DNA of 64,000 bases from the NCBI RefSeq assembly GCF_018785315.1, contig NZ_WQPN01000094.1:62001-126000 (forward strand). Direction: 5' to 3'. The translations under genes were made by a program, and so were the position numbers. The DNA is from Clostridium sp. MCC353 (GTDB lineage Bacteria; Bacillota; Clostridia; Lachnospirales; Lachnospiraceae). Shown here in pieces: positions 49,914 through 58,314 of this stretch; position 1 is the stretch's first letter, and every line of letters begins with the position of its first letter. The notes beneath the pieces are model-generated. The model was not told where the DNA came from and did not search any database. It saw only the letters and a list, made by a program, of their open reading frames with translations.

Positions 49914-52853
49914 GTGAACAGAAGAAAGAGCATATATAGAATAGTGATTTGCCTGGCAGTATTTTTATGCCTGAATTTAATGGGGGCGCAGGCAGAGGAT
50001 GCATGGGCGGCGGGAACGTCGGCGGCAGAGAATGGGGCGGCGGCGCCGGATCCGGGGCCGCTGGAAAATACGCCGCCGGAAGCGGTTCGTGTAGGATATA
50101 TACAAATCCCCGGTTATTTCGAACGAAATGAAAGCGGAGATTATTTCGGATATGGGTATGATTTTTTAAAGGAGATTTCCCAATATACAGGGTGGGAATA
50201 CGAGTTTATAGAGGCCACATGGGAAGAATGCCAGACCATGCTGGAAAATGGGGAGTTAGATATGTTAGGCCCAATGATCCGGGACCCGGAAAGAATGGAT
50301 AGGTTTGACTTTTCAAACCAGGAGATTGGGACCACCTATCTGCAGATCCTGACAGGGGAAGAGACGGACAGCTACGCATTTGAAGATTATGAGAATTTTG
50401 ACGGGAAAAAGGCCGGAGCTTTGTCTGGCTGCTACGGGAAAGAGAAGCTGGAGGAATATGAAGGGCTCCATGGTTTTGAACTGGACCTGGTTTATTACAA
50501 AACACAGGAAGAGTTAAACCAGGCGTTAAAAGCACATGAGATCGATCTGCTTTTCAGCATAGGTTTAAGAAAACCCAAAGACCAAAAGGTGGTGGCAGCT
50601 TTCGGCAGCAGCCATTATTATCTGGCGGTTACAAAGGGGAACAGCCAAATTCTAAACGGGCTTAATGAAGCGCTTGACCGCATCTATTATCTGAATCCTG
50701 AGTTTCAGACCGACATTTACCGAAAACATTATAATAGGAATAAAGAAGGATTTCCTGTGTTCAACAGAGAGGAACAGGAATATATTAAGGAACATCCGGT
50801 TCTAAAAGTGGCCTATGATCCGTTCTGGGACCCGCTGGAATATTATGATGCGGAGCAGGGGACGATGAAAGGAATCACCAGGGATCTTTTCGATATGATC
50901 GCTGAATTTTCCGGCATGCAGTTTGAGTTTGTAAAAGCTGAAGACTACAGCAATGCACTCTCCCTTTTAAGGGATGGGAATGTGGATATAATCACAGCTT
51001 TTGCCAATGATTATAACTGGGCGGAAAAGAAGCATGTGAAAATATCTTCCGTATATATGGAACTGCCCATGACTTTGGTCAGCAAAACAGGAATCAACAG
51101 TATGGATGAACAGGTAATTGCCGTTCCAGACCAGTATTATGCCAGTTATCAGATTCCATTGTGGAACAGAGAGACAGAGATTATTACATTTAAAACCGTA
51201 GAAGAGTGTCTGAAAGCGGTCCGGAACGGAGAGGCGGATGCAGCCTGTATCAATCTGTATTCAGCCAATCAGTGGCTCCAGAAAGATGCATACTATAATT
51301 TAAAAACAACCGGTCTCAATGATTTCAGCCTGCCTCTCAGCATAGCGGTTTCCCCAAATACAGACAGGCTTCTGCTGGACATTATTAATAAATGTATATT
51401 TTATGTGTCCCAGGATGAATGGAATGAGATTGTAGCAGTTAATACGATGAAACCGGAAACCATTACAGCCCGGGAGCTGCTGCGCCATAACCCGGAAGCC
51501 TTGCTGCTTGTCATCGGCGGGCCTCTTGTCTTAATCATTCTCTGCCTTGGAGTGATCACCATCCAAAAGTCCAGAGCCAATAAAAAGATCACCCGGCTTT
51601 TATACATTGATTCTGTAACCGGCCATGGAAATTACAATAAATTCATGCTGGACATGAAAAAACGCCTTCCTCTGGCGGAGTTTAAAAACGCTTTAATCTA
51701 TGTAGATATCAACAATTTTAAATATATTAATGATGCATTCGGGTATGAAACCGGCAATGAGATGCTGAAAGTATTTTCCAATATTATTCAATCGGCCATT
51801 GGACAGGATGATTTATTTTCCCGCATTTTTGCAGATAATTTTATCCTGTTGGTTCGTTTTAAAGACAAGAACAGCCTGGAAAGACTGGTTAATAAAATCC
51901 GGAATGATGCGCAGCATTTTATGGATGAACTGGGGGTGGTTTACCGCCTGACGGTGAGCTGTGGTGTTTATATTGTGGATTCCGACCTGACTTCAGTGGA
52001 CAAGCTGGTAAACCGTTCCCGTTATGCCAATGAAAAGGCAAAGCTTCAGGGCGGACAGGCCATCGTCTATTATTATGACGATCTCTTGAGCAGCATGATG
52101 CGGGAAAAAGAACTGGAGGCCATGATGGAAAAGGCGCTTCAAGAAAACCAGTTTATCCCTTATTATCAGGCCCAGTATTATGCGGCCGATGGAAGGCTGG
52201 CAGGAGCAGAGGCACTGGTTCGGTGGTTCCATCCGGATCGCGGAATGATCCAGCCGGGAGAATTTATCCCTTTATTTGAAAAAAATGGATTTATTGTTAA
52301 AGTGGATCTGGCAATGTTCAACAATGTCTGCAGACAGATGAGGGTCTGGATGGATCAGGGAATAGAAATCTGTCCCATTGCCTGTAATTTCTCCCGCCTC
52401 CATCTATATGATGAAGGATTTCCAAACCAATTGCGGAATATAGCGGACAGTTATGGAATTCCACCTTCCCTTCTCACCGTGGAAATTACGGAAAATGTTG
52501 CGATGCAGAATATGGATGTTTTCATAGCCTGTACGGCAAAATTGAAGGAATACGGATTCGGCATTTCTATCGATGATTTCGGAACCGGATATTCTTCACT
52601 GGGAGTTCTGCAGAGACTGGAAATTGATGAACTGAAGCTGGATCAGATTTTCCAGAGAGGCGGATCGGTAACTGATAAAGACAAAATACTGATTGAGCTG
52701 ATCATAGAAGCTGCCCATAAACTTAATTTACGAGTAGTTTGTGAAGGCGTGGAAACCCAGGAACAGGTTCTCTATATGAAACGGATCGGCTGTGATATTA
52801 TCCAGGGATATTTTTATTCAAAGCCGGAAAAGACTTTATATCCGGATGTATGA
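49914..52853 (+). CDS. Membrane c-di-GMP phosphodiesterase with two SBP_bac_3 sensors (GGDEF-EAL)
   Basis: A 979-residue membrane sensor-enzyme. A signal/anchor (1-30) is followed by two tandem bacterial solute-binding (SBP_bac_3) domains outside the cell (about 55-275 and 290-510; VRVGYIQIPGYFERNESGDY and VLKVAYDPFWDPLEYYDAEQ). Then come a membrane helix (about 530-555), a GGDEF-like domain and an EAL domain. The GGDEF signature is replaced by FADNF (639-643), so cyclase activity is unlikely. The EAL domain keeps EAL (766-768), DDFGTGYSSL from D887, KLDQ and EGVET, so it should cut c-di-GMP. The GTG start at 49914 follows GAGGG. Bound amino acids or small solutes would control turnover of the second messenger (inference). 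Confidence 0.9.
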   Translation: MNRRKSIYRIVICLAVFLCLNLMGAQAEDAWAAGTSAAENGAAAPDPGPLENTPPEAVRVGYIQIPGYFERNESGDYFGYGYDFLKEISQYTGWEYEFIEATWEECQTMLENGELDMLGPMIRDPERMDRFDFSNQEIGTTYLQILTGEETDSYAFEDYENFDGKKAGALSGCYGKEKLEEYEGLHGFELDLVYYKTQEELNQALKAHEIDLLFSIGLRKPKDQKVVAAFGSSHYYLAVTKGNSQILNGLNEALDRIYYLNPEFQTDIYRKHYNRNKEGFPVFNREEQEYIKEHPVLKVAYDPFWDPLEYYDAEQGTMKGITRDLFDMIAEFSGMQFEFVKAEDYSNALSLLRDGNVDIITAFANDYNWAEKKHVKISSVYMELPMTLVSKTGINSMDEQVIAVPDQYYASYQIPLWNRETEIITFKTVEECLKAVRNGEADAACINLYSANQWLQKDAYYNLKTTGLNDFSLPLSIAVSPNTDRLLLDIINKCIFYVSQDEWNEIVAVNTMKPETITARELLRHNPEALLLVIGGPLVLIILCLGVITIQKSRANKKITRLLYIDSVTGHGNYNKFMLDMKKRLPLAEFKNALIYVDINNFKYINDAFGYETGNEMLKVFSNIIQSAIGQDDLFSRIFADNFILLVRFKDKNSLERLVNKIRNDAQHFMDELGVVYRLTVSCGVYIVDSDLTSVDKLVNRSRYANEKAKLQGGQAIVYYYDDLLSSMMREKELEAMMEKALQENQFIPYYQAQYYAADGRLAGAEALVRWFHPDRGMIQPGEFIPLFEKNGFIVKVDLAMFNNVCRQMRVWMDQGIEICPIACNFSRLHLYDEGFPNQLRNIADSYGIPPSLLTVEITENVAMQNMDVFIACTAKLKEYGFGISIDDFGTGYSSLGVLQRLEIDELKLDQIFQRGGSVTDKDKILIELIIEAAHKLNLRVVCEGVETQEQVLYMKRIGCDIIQGYFYSKPEKTLYPDV

Positions 52854-52999
52854 TTTGGACGGTTCTGGGGATTATGATAGAGAACATACACACATTTAAG
52901 GGTTTACGTATATTATACATTATAGTCGGATTTCTTCGGGGCGCCAATCCGCATCCAGCTGGTGCTTTAGATAGATACAGGACTTTAATTAAAACCTGG

Positions 53000-53034
53000 G
53001 CGGCAGCTGTGCTATTGCAAGGCACAGTTGCCGC
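53000..53034 (+). terminator. Terminator-like stem after the GGDEF-EAL gene
   Basis: GCGGCAGCTGTGC pairs with GCACAGTTGCCGC (one mismatch) and is followed by TTACATAGTCTTTTTT. It lies 146 bases after the stop codon; the remainder of the 370-base gap 52854-53223 holds the palindromic repeat locus and no gene. Confidence 0.65.
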
Positions 53035-53050
53035 TTACATAGTCTTTTTT

Positions 53051-53200
53051 ACATCAAGGGTGATACCAAGGCGATATCAAGGCGACATTCAGGGTGACAT
53101 TAAGGGTGACATTAAGGGTGAAGGCATTTTCGAAAATGCCTTGAGGGTTTAAAGTAAAGGGTGAAGGCATTTTTCAAAATGCCTTCACCCTTTACTTTAA
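53051..53200. repeat. KGEGIF palindrome, locus 4, with expanded 11-12-bp arm units
   Basis: Bases 53053-53120 carry five or six head-to-tail units of the form AAGGGTGACATT (variants CAAGGCGACATT, CAGGGTGACATT), ending in the left arm of one hairpin (53116-53143). A second hairpin follows: 25-base arms 53149-53173 and 53176-53200 around TC, with ends TTAAAGTAAAGG/CCTTTACTTTAA. It lies between convergent genes ending at 52853 and 53224. Confidence 0.85.
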
Positions 53201-53223
53201 ATAATTTTTTTTTACCGCCAATC

Positions 53224-53874
53224 CTATGCCACAAACCGATACATCATGATATAATGACAAAGGCTTCCCCCCATCACAAACAGGTGGAAAATTTCATGGG
53301 AACCGAAATTTTTATGATTCGTGTTAAAGATAGGAAGCTTTAACGCATAAATAATACCGCCGATGGTATAGATAATGCCTCCGGCCAAAAGCCATCCAAA
53401 GGCTGCGGGCGGAAGGGCTTTCACGATTTTTGTAAAGGCCAGGACACAAACCCAGCCCATTGCGATATAAACGACGGAAGAAAACCACTTGGGGCATGTG
53501 ATCCAGCAGGCCATGACAATGATGCCCACAATGGCGATTCCCCAGACCAGAGCCAGCATATTCCAGCCGGTTTTGTCTCCCAGCACGATAACGCAGATGG
53601 GAGTATAAGTGCCTGCGATGAGGATGAAGATCATCATATGGTCGATTTTTCTCAGGAGTTTGTTAACTGCGGGTGAGATATCCAGAGTATGATAGATGGT
53701 GCTGGCCGCATAAAGCAGAATCATGCTGCTGATAAAAATTACCATAGATATAATCCTGATTCTGTCATCCGGCTGGTAAGCCTTCATAATCAGCGGAGCT
53801 GCGGCACAGGCCGCCATAACCATTCCGGCGAAATGAGTGATGGCACTTCCGGGATCTTTGATTTTTAAACTCAT
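53224..53874 (-). CDS. Hemolysin III / PAQR family membrane protein
   Basis: A 216-residue membrane protein with seven hydrophobic segments. The family's metal-site motifs are in place: SAITHFAGMVMA near the start, LYAASTIYHTLD (serine and histidine), KIDHMMIFILIAGTYTP (aspartate), and HEIFHLFVMGGSLCHY (two histidines) near the end. Bacterial members resemble YqfA; a hydrolase activity on lipids is suspected, and the hemolysin label comes from one Bacillus cereus protein. I start at MSLKIKD because GGAGG precedes it; an upstream in-frame start lacks a ribosome site. It is monocistronic and convergent with the GGDEF-EAL gene. Confidence 0.9.
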   Translation of the reverse strand: MSLKIKDPGSAITHFAGMVMAACAAAPLIMKAYQPDDRIRIISMVIFISSMILLYAASTIYHTLDISPAVNKLLRKIDHMMIFILIAGTYTPICVIVLGDKTGWNMLALVWGIAIVGIIVMACWITCPKWFSSVVYIAMGWVCVLAFTKIVKALPPAAFGWLLAGGIIYTIGGIIYALKLPIFNTNHKNFGSHEIFHLFVMGGSLCHYIMMYRFVA

Positions 53875-53985
53875 AGAAACACCTCCAATTAGAAATTGAT
53901 AATATGTAATGTAGTTATGAAAACTATATGATGTCATTTACTATACTATACAACTTTTAAATAAAATATGCAAGGAGAAAATAAA

Positions 53986-54681
53986 ATGCCGAACATTTTT
54001 TTTGAAGACCAGCAGATCATAGTGGTGGAAAAGCCTGTGGGTTTGGAATCACAGTCCGCCCACAGCTTTGAACCCGATATGGTAAGCGAGATTAAAAAAC
54101 ATATTAACAAGTTATCCACGTCCAAATGTGAACCATATGTGGGAGTTATCCACAGATTGGATAAGCCTGTGGGCGGCATTATGGTCTATGCAAAGACGCA
54201 GAAAGCCGCCGCAGTCCTGAGCAAACAGGTATCCGGCGGTGAAATGATAAAAAAATATCAGGCAGTGGTTTGTGGAAAACTTGTGGATAATGTGGGTAAC
54301 TATGTGGATTATCTGTTGAAAGACGGGAAAAACAATGCTTCTAAAATTGTGGATAAGGGGATAAACGGTGCAAAACTGGCCAAACTGAACTATAAAGTGA
54401 TTCAGACGATCCAGGATGGGGAGGAAGTTCTGTCTCTGGTGGAGATTGAGCTTCTGACCGGACGCCACCATCAGATCCGGGTACAGATGTCAGGACATGG
54501 AACCCCTATATGGGGAGATAATAAATATAATCCCGAATTCAGCCCTGCTGCGGGACCTGCCAGAAAGAGGGGCACCATCGCGCTCTGCTCCTGTTTTCTG
54601 TCATTTTCCCACCCCGCAACAGGTGAGAAAATGAGCTTTCAAATGAAGCCGGACTATTCGGTATTTGGTAAATTCCAGTGA
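53986..54681 (+). CDS. RluA-family rRNA/tRNA pseudouridine synthase
   Basis: A 231-residue cytoplasmic enzyme that converts uridine to pseudouridine in RNA. The catalytic aspartate is D59 in HRLDKPVGGIMVYAKT, and later RTIALCS and HQIRVQMSGHG fit motif III of the family. It lacks an S4 RNA-binding domain, so it belongs to the short RluA branch; the target base cannot be read from sequence. I start at MPNIFFED because GGAG lies just before it inside the longer frame. A probable promoter for the AbgT gene lies right after its stop. Confidence 0.9.
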   Translation: MPNIFFEDQQIIVVEKPVGLESQSAHSFEPDMVSEIKKHINKLSTSKCEPYVGVIHRLDKPVGGIMVYAKTQKAAAVLSKQVSGGEMIKKYQAVVCGKLVDNVGNYVDYLLKDGKNNASKIVDKGINGAKLAKLNYKVIQTIQDGEEVLSLVEIELLTGRHHQIRVQMSGHGTPIWGDNKYNPEFSPAAGPARKRGTIALCSCFLSFSHPATGEKMSFQMKPDYSVFGKFQ

Positions 54682-54688
54682 TATCTTG

Positions 54689-54718
54689 TTGACTAGGCTG
54701 ATACATATCCTATATAAT
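54689..54718 (+). promoter_or_regulatory. Probable sigma-A promoter of the AbgT gene
   Basis: TTGACT at 54689-54694 and TATAAT at 54713-54718 are 18 bases apart. This would give a leader of about 85 bases before the ATG at 54812. The leader has partly pairing GC-rich segments (GTGCGGTGCGC, CTATCCGCTC) but no riboswitch that I can name with confidence. Confidence 0.65.
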
Positions 54719-54811
54719 GTGAGGACGTGCGGTGCGCTTGGAGACGGAACGAGTAGACAATGGCTGCCTATCCGCTCTGCCGGTTCACGAAAATTTTTGG
54801 AGGTATGTATC

Positions 54812-56374
54812 ATGAAACCAAACGCAGCAAAAAAAGAAAAGCTATCGCTTTTCGGCCGTTTTTTAAACGGTGTGGAAACTATGGGGAATCGGCTTCCTCA
54901 TCCTATTACGATGTTTGCTATGTTAGCCGTGGCTATCGTATTGATTTCCGGACTCTGTTCGTTATTAGGGGTGTCGGCAACGGGAGAGATGATCGACAGC
55001 AAAACCCTGGAGCTGACAGAACAGACGGTCAGCGTTGTCAGCCTGATGAACAGGGAAGGCCTGGCATATATGCTCACTCATATGGTCAGCAATTTTACCG
55101 GTTTTGCCCCTTTAGGAGTTGTTCTGGTAACCATGCTGGGGGTTGGATGCGCAGAAGGAAGCGGATATCTGTCCGCTTTGATGAAAAAAGCAGTATCCGT
55201 AACTCCGGCTGTGATTGTGACACCAATGCTTGTATTTCTCGGAGTCATGTCCAATGTGGCTTCTGATATCGGTTATGTTGTTTTGATTCCCATAGGCGCT
55301 GTTGTATTTATGGCATATGGCAGGCATCCCATGGCCGGCCTTGCAGCCGCCTTTGCAGGAGTTTCCGGGGGATTTTCTGCCAATCTTCTGGTGGGAACCT
55401 TAGATCCCATGCTTTCCGGGATCAGTACCGAAGCGGCCAGGATGGTCAGAGCAGATTATGTGGTTCAGCCCACATCCAACTGGTATTTTATGATTGTTTC
55501 CACGTTTGTGATCGTGGTGATCGGAACATTTGTAACTGATAAGATCGTAGAGCCGCGTCTCAAAGCCCATCAGCATACGGGAGAAGACGTAAAAGAGGCA
55601 ACGGCTTTAAGCGACAGGGAAAAGAAAGCGTTAAGGTGGGGGAACCTTTCCCTTCTGGCTGTTGTGGTTCTGATCGCGGCGGCGTCATTTCCTCAGGATT
55701 CATTTCTTCGCAATGCGGAAACGGGAAGCTTAATGAACGATTCACCGTTTATGTCCGGGCTGATTGTCCTCATCGCCCTGCTGTTTTTTATCCCCTCCAT
55801 CGTTTACGGACGGGTGTCCGGAACTTATAAGAACGAAAAAGACGTCTGCGCCCAGTTAGGCACCAACATGTCTTCCATGGGGGCCTATATTGCCCTGGCC
55901 TTCGTTGCGGCTCAGTTTATCAGCTATTTTAACTACACCAAACTGGGAACCATACTGGCTTTAAAAGGCGCTGATTTTCTGGGGACGGCAGGAGTGAGCG
56001 GCCCGGTACTTATGGTCATATTCATCCTGTTTTCAGGCGCGATCAACCTGCTCATGGGCTCTGCATCGGCAAAATGGACCATTTTGGCACCAGTATTTGT
56101 GCCCATGTTCATGCTTTTGGGATATTCGCCGGAACTGACACAGGTGGCATACAGGATCGGTGATTCCTGCACCAACCTGATTACCCCGCTGATGTCGTAT
56201 TTTGCCATGGTAGTGGTTTTCGCTAAGAAATACGATTCCGAATCGGGAATTGGAACTTTAATTGCAACCATGCTTCCCTACAGCATTTTCTTCATGATCG
56301 GCTGGTCCGTGCTTTTGATCCTGTGGATGATATTGGGACTTCCCCTGGGACCGGGCGCTAATCTGATGATTTAG
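54812..56374 (+). CDS. AbgT-family transporter
   Basis: A 520-residue inner-membrane transporter with about eleven or twelve hydrophobic segments, belonging to the AbgT family (p-aminobenzoyl-glutamate uptake; some members export sulfonamides). Marks include FLNGVETMGNRLPHPITMFAMLAV at the N-terminus, SPLLSALM-like SGYLSALMKKAV, and NLLMGSASAKWTILAPVFVPMF with RIGDSCTNLITPLMSY in the last third. The ATG at 54812 follows GGAGG; the frame upstream runs through the promoter, so it is not part of the protein. It is monocistronic. Likely substrate: folate breakdown products or related amides (family knowledge). Confidence 0.92.
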   Translation: MKPNAAKKEKLSLFGRFLNGVETMGNRLPHPITMFAMLAVAIVLISGLCSLLGVSATGEMIDSKTLELTEQTVSVVSLMNREGLAYMLTHMVSNFTGFAPLGVVLVTMLGVGCAEGSGYLSALMKKAVSVTPAVIVTPMLVFLGVMSNVASDIGYVVLIPIGAVVFMAYGRHPMAGLAAAFAGVSGGFSANLLVGTLDPMLSGISTEAARMVRADYVVQPTSNWYFMIVSTFVIVVIGTFVTDKIVEPRLKAHQHTGEDVKEATALSDREKKALRWGNLSLLAVVVLIAAASFPQDSFLRNAETGSLMNDSPFMSGLIVLIALLFFIPSIVYGRVSGTYKNEKDVCAQLGTNMSSMGAYIALAFVAAQFISYFNYTKLGTILALKGADFLGTAGVSGPVLMVIFILFSGAINLLMGSASAKWTILAPVFVPMFMLLGYSPELTQVAYRIGDSCTNLITPLMSYFAMVVVFAKKYDSESGIGTLIATMLPYSIFFMIGWSVLLILWMILGLPLGPGANLMI

Positions 56375-56390
56375 TTTACACCAAATAAGC

Positions 56391-56483
56391 AACGGTTCAG
56401 ACGGCTCATCTTCTTGACCCAAAAGGCCGGTCAAGAAGCAGCGGACTGGCTGGACACGTCAGCGGGGGGCCGTGAACTGATAC
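56391..56483. repeat. Hybrid family-A / family-B repeat
   Basis: The left part (AACGGTTCAGACGGC, TCTTCTTGACC, AAAAGGCCGGTCAAGAAGC) matches the family-A end at 1452-1505 inverted. The right part (AGCGGACTGGC, GGACACGTCAGCGGG, GCCGTGAACTG) matches family B at 23902-23950 inverted. It lies 17 bases after the AbgT stop. Confidence 0.75.
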
Positions 56484-56528
56484 CCAAAAAAATTCAACTG
56501 AAACCAAAAAAAATCAACTGAAAACAGG

Positions 56529-56557
56529 TTGACATAAAGACTAAAACGTAGTATCCT
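56529..56557 (+). promoter_or_regulatory. Probable sigma-A promoter of the HD gene
   Basis: TTGACA at 56529-56534 and TATCCT at 56552-56557 are 17 bases apart, 46 bases before the TTG start codon at 56604. Confidence 0.7.
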
Positions 56558-56603
56558 GCTGATTAGGGCATGTTGTCAGTATGTTTTGGAAAGGTGATTA
56601 AAA

Positions 56604-57056
56604 TTGAACAGAGAGTTTTACCAGACGGTAGCAGATATATTAGAGAATGAAGATTTTAAAAAGCTGAGCGCATATGTTCAGCATAAATCCAGCACCAGGC
56701 TTCATCACAGCATCCATGTGGCGTATATTTCATGGAAGATTGCCAGGGCAGTGGGAAGCGATGAAGTGAAAGCGGCCAGAATCGGCCTGCTTCATGACTT
56801 TTTCTTATATGACTGGCGTACTGATGAGACTCCGCAGATGCATGCGTTTTATCATCCCAAACTGGCGGCAGTGAAAAGCCGCGCTTATTTTAAGGTGAAC
56901 GACAGGGAAGCCCGGGCAATTGAAACACATATGTTTCCATTAGGGCCCATGCCCACCTCATCTTTGGGCTGGATCGTTACACTGGCAGATAAGATTTGCG
57001 CGGTTAATGAATTTATGCCATGGCATGAAAAAGAACAGTGGGCGATGGCCGCGTAG
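56604..57056 (+). CDS. HD-domain phosphohydrolase
   Basis: A 150-residue protein with the HD metal site: H34-H35 in TRLHHSIHVAYISW, H64-D65 in GLLHDFFLYDW, H109 in IETHMFP, and D129 in TLADK. HD proteins hydrolyse nucleotides or phosphate esters; the short length and lack of other domains leave the substrate open. The start is TTG at 56604, preceded by AAGGTGA, because no ATG exists upstream in frame. A good promoter lies just before. It is followed by a 178-base gap and then the YtvI-like permease. Confidence 0.88.
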   Translation: MNREFYQTVADILENEDFKKLSAYVQHKSSTRLHHSIHVAYISWKIARAVGSDEVKAARIGLLHDFFLYDWRTDETPQMHAFYHPKLAAVKSRAYFKVNDREARAIETHMFPLGPMPTSSLGWIVTLADKICAVNEFMPWHEKEQWAMAA

Positions 57057-57194
57057 CGGACAACGTCTGTTCTATAGAATAAAGTGCCTTCCTATGCCGG
57101 TTATGGAGACCGCATAACATGCAGCCGGTATTTCTGGAAGAAAAAAGAAATTGATAAATTTACACATAAAATCATCAGGACAGCACATAATAAA

Positions 57195-57217
57195 TTTTGT
57201 ACAAATGAAGTACAAAA
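57195..57217. promoter_or_regulatory. Inverted repeat upstream of the YtvI-like gene
   Basis: TTTTGTAC and GTACAAAA are perfect 8-base inverted copies around AAATGAA, ending 17 bases before the start codon at 57235. Position and symmetry fit a repressor site or a leader stem that affects initiation. Confidence 0.45.
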
Positions 57218-57234
57218 CAGAAATAGGTGAGTCC

Positions 57235-58314
57235 ATGGTGAAACCGAATGAGAAACTGAAGAGGATACTATTAATTACAGGGGTTACGGGAGTGGTTTAT
57301 GCAAGTTTCAGATACTTGCTGCCTCTCGTAATTCCTTTTTTCATTTCCTATGTGATCGCTCTGGGGCTGTATCCGACCGCTTCCTGTATTTCCAGGAAAA
57401 TGAGCGTTCAAATCGGCAGCAGGAATCTTCACCTGCCCGTGGGAATTGTGGGGGCGCTGGAACTGCTGGTTCTTTTATCCGTCCTCGGCATCTGGGTTTA
57501 TGCCGGAGCGCAGCGCCTTTATATAGAAGGCCGTATGCTGGTGGACCAGATTCCTGTATGGATCAGCCAGCTTGATCTGTGGCTGACCGGGAAATGCCGG
57601 ATCTTTGAGACGGCCTTGTCCCTGAAGCCCGGGTGTCTGGTGGTAATTGTGAGAGATATGCTAAGAGGACTGGGCAATTCCGTGAAAAATGGAGCCATGC
57701 CCTATCTGATGTCAAATTCCATGGCCATATTCCAAGGTATGATCCAGGTTACCGTGATCTGGGTCGTGGGCCTGGTTTCCATCATGCTGTCCCTTCAGGA
57801 AATGGAAGAGCTGAAATACCGCCGGGATAACTCCATTTTCCATGAAGAGTTCGCCCTGATCAGCCGTCGCCTGAAAATGATGGGAAACGCCTATCTGAAA
57901 ACCCAGGGCCTGATCATGATCCTTACAACGGCTGTTTGTATCACCGGCCTTTTTCTTTTGAAGAATCCATATTATATTCTGGCCGGAATCGGAATTGGAC
58001 TTTTAGACGCCCTTCCCATATTCGGCACAGGGACTGTGTTTATTCCCTGGGTGGTCATTTCCCTCTTCCGCGGCCAGGTGGGAACTGCCCTGGCGCTCAT
58101 GGCTGTTTATCTGATCTGTTACTTTTTAAGAGAGTTTATGGAAGCCAGGATGATGGGCAATAAAGTGGGGCTTTCAGCCCTGGAAACTCTGGTGTCCATG
58201 TATGTGGGGCTGAAATTGTTCGGCCTGCTGGGATTTATCCTGGGGCCGGTGGGGCTTTTGTTAATTGAAGATTTTGTGGAACTTTATAAAGGGCCTGGTA
58301 CCGGTTCCACCTGA
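57235..58314 (+). CDS. AI-2E/YtvI-family integral membrane protein
   Basis: A 359-residue membrane protein of the PF01594 (AI-2E exporter-like) family with about seven or eight helices. The N-terminal stretch YASFRYLLPLVIPFFISYVIA and the C-terminal GLKLFGLLGFILGPVGLLLIEDF are typical of YtvI, a protein of the sporulation set. Clostridial members are tied to sporulation, though the cargo is unknown. I start at MVKPNEK because AGGTGA precedes it; the frame extends further but across the inverted repeat at 57195. Its 3' end overlaps the convergent MerR-type gene by 31 bases. Confidence 0.87.
   Translation: MVKPNEKLKRILLITGVTGVVYASFRYLLPLVIPFFISYVIALGLYPTASCISRKMSVQIGSRNLHLPVGIVGALELLVLLSVLGIWVYAGAQRLYIEGRMLVDQIPVWISQLDLWLTGKCRIFETALSLKPGCLVVIVRDMLRGLGNSVKNGAMPYLMSNSMAIFQGMIQVTVIWVVGLVSIMLSLQEMEELKYRRDNSIFHEEFALISRRLKMMGNAYLKTQGLIMILTTAVCITGLFLLKNPYYILAGIGIGLLDALPIFGTGTVFIPWVVISLFRGQVGTALALMAVYLICYFLREFMEARMMGNKVGLSALETLVSMYVGLKLFGLLGFILGPVGLLLIEDFVELYKGPGTGST

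Noticed and set aside
52850-53152. 100-codon frame after the GGDEF-EAL gene
   Set aside because: Its second half is translation of the repeat units (GDIKGDIKGEGIFENA) and the first half matches no family. It is explained by the palindrome locus.
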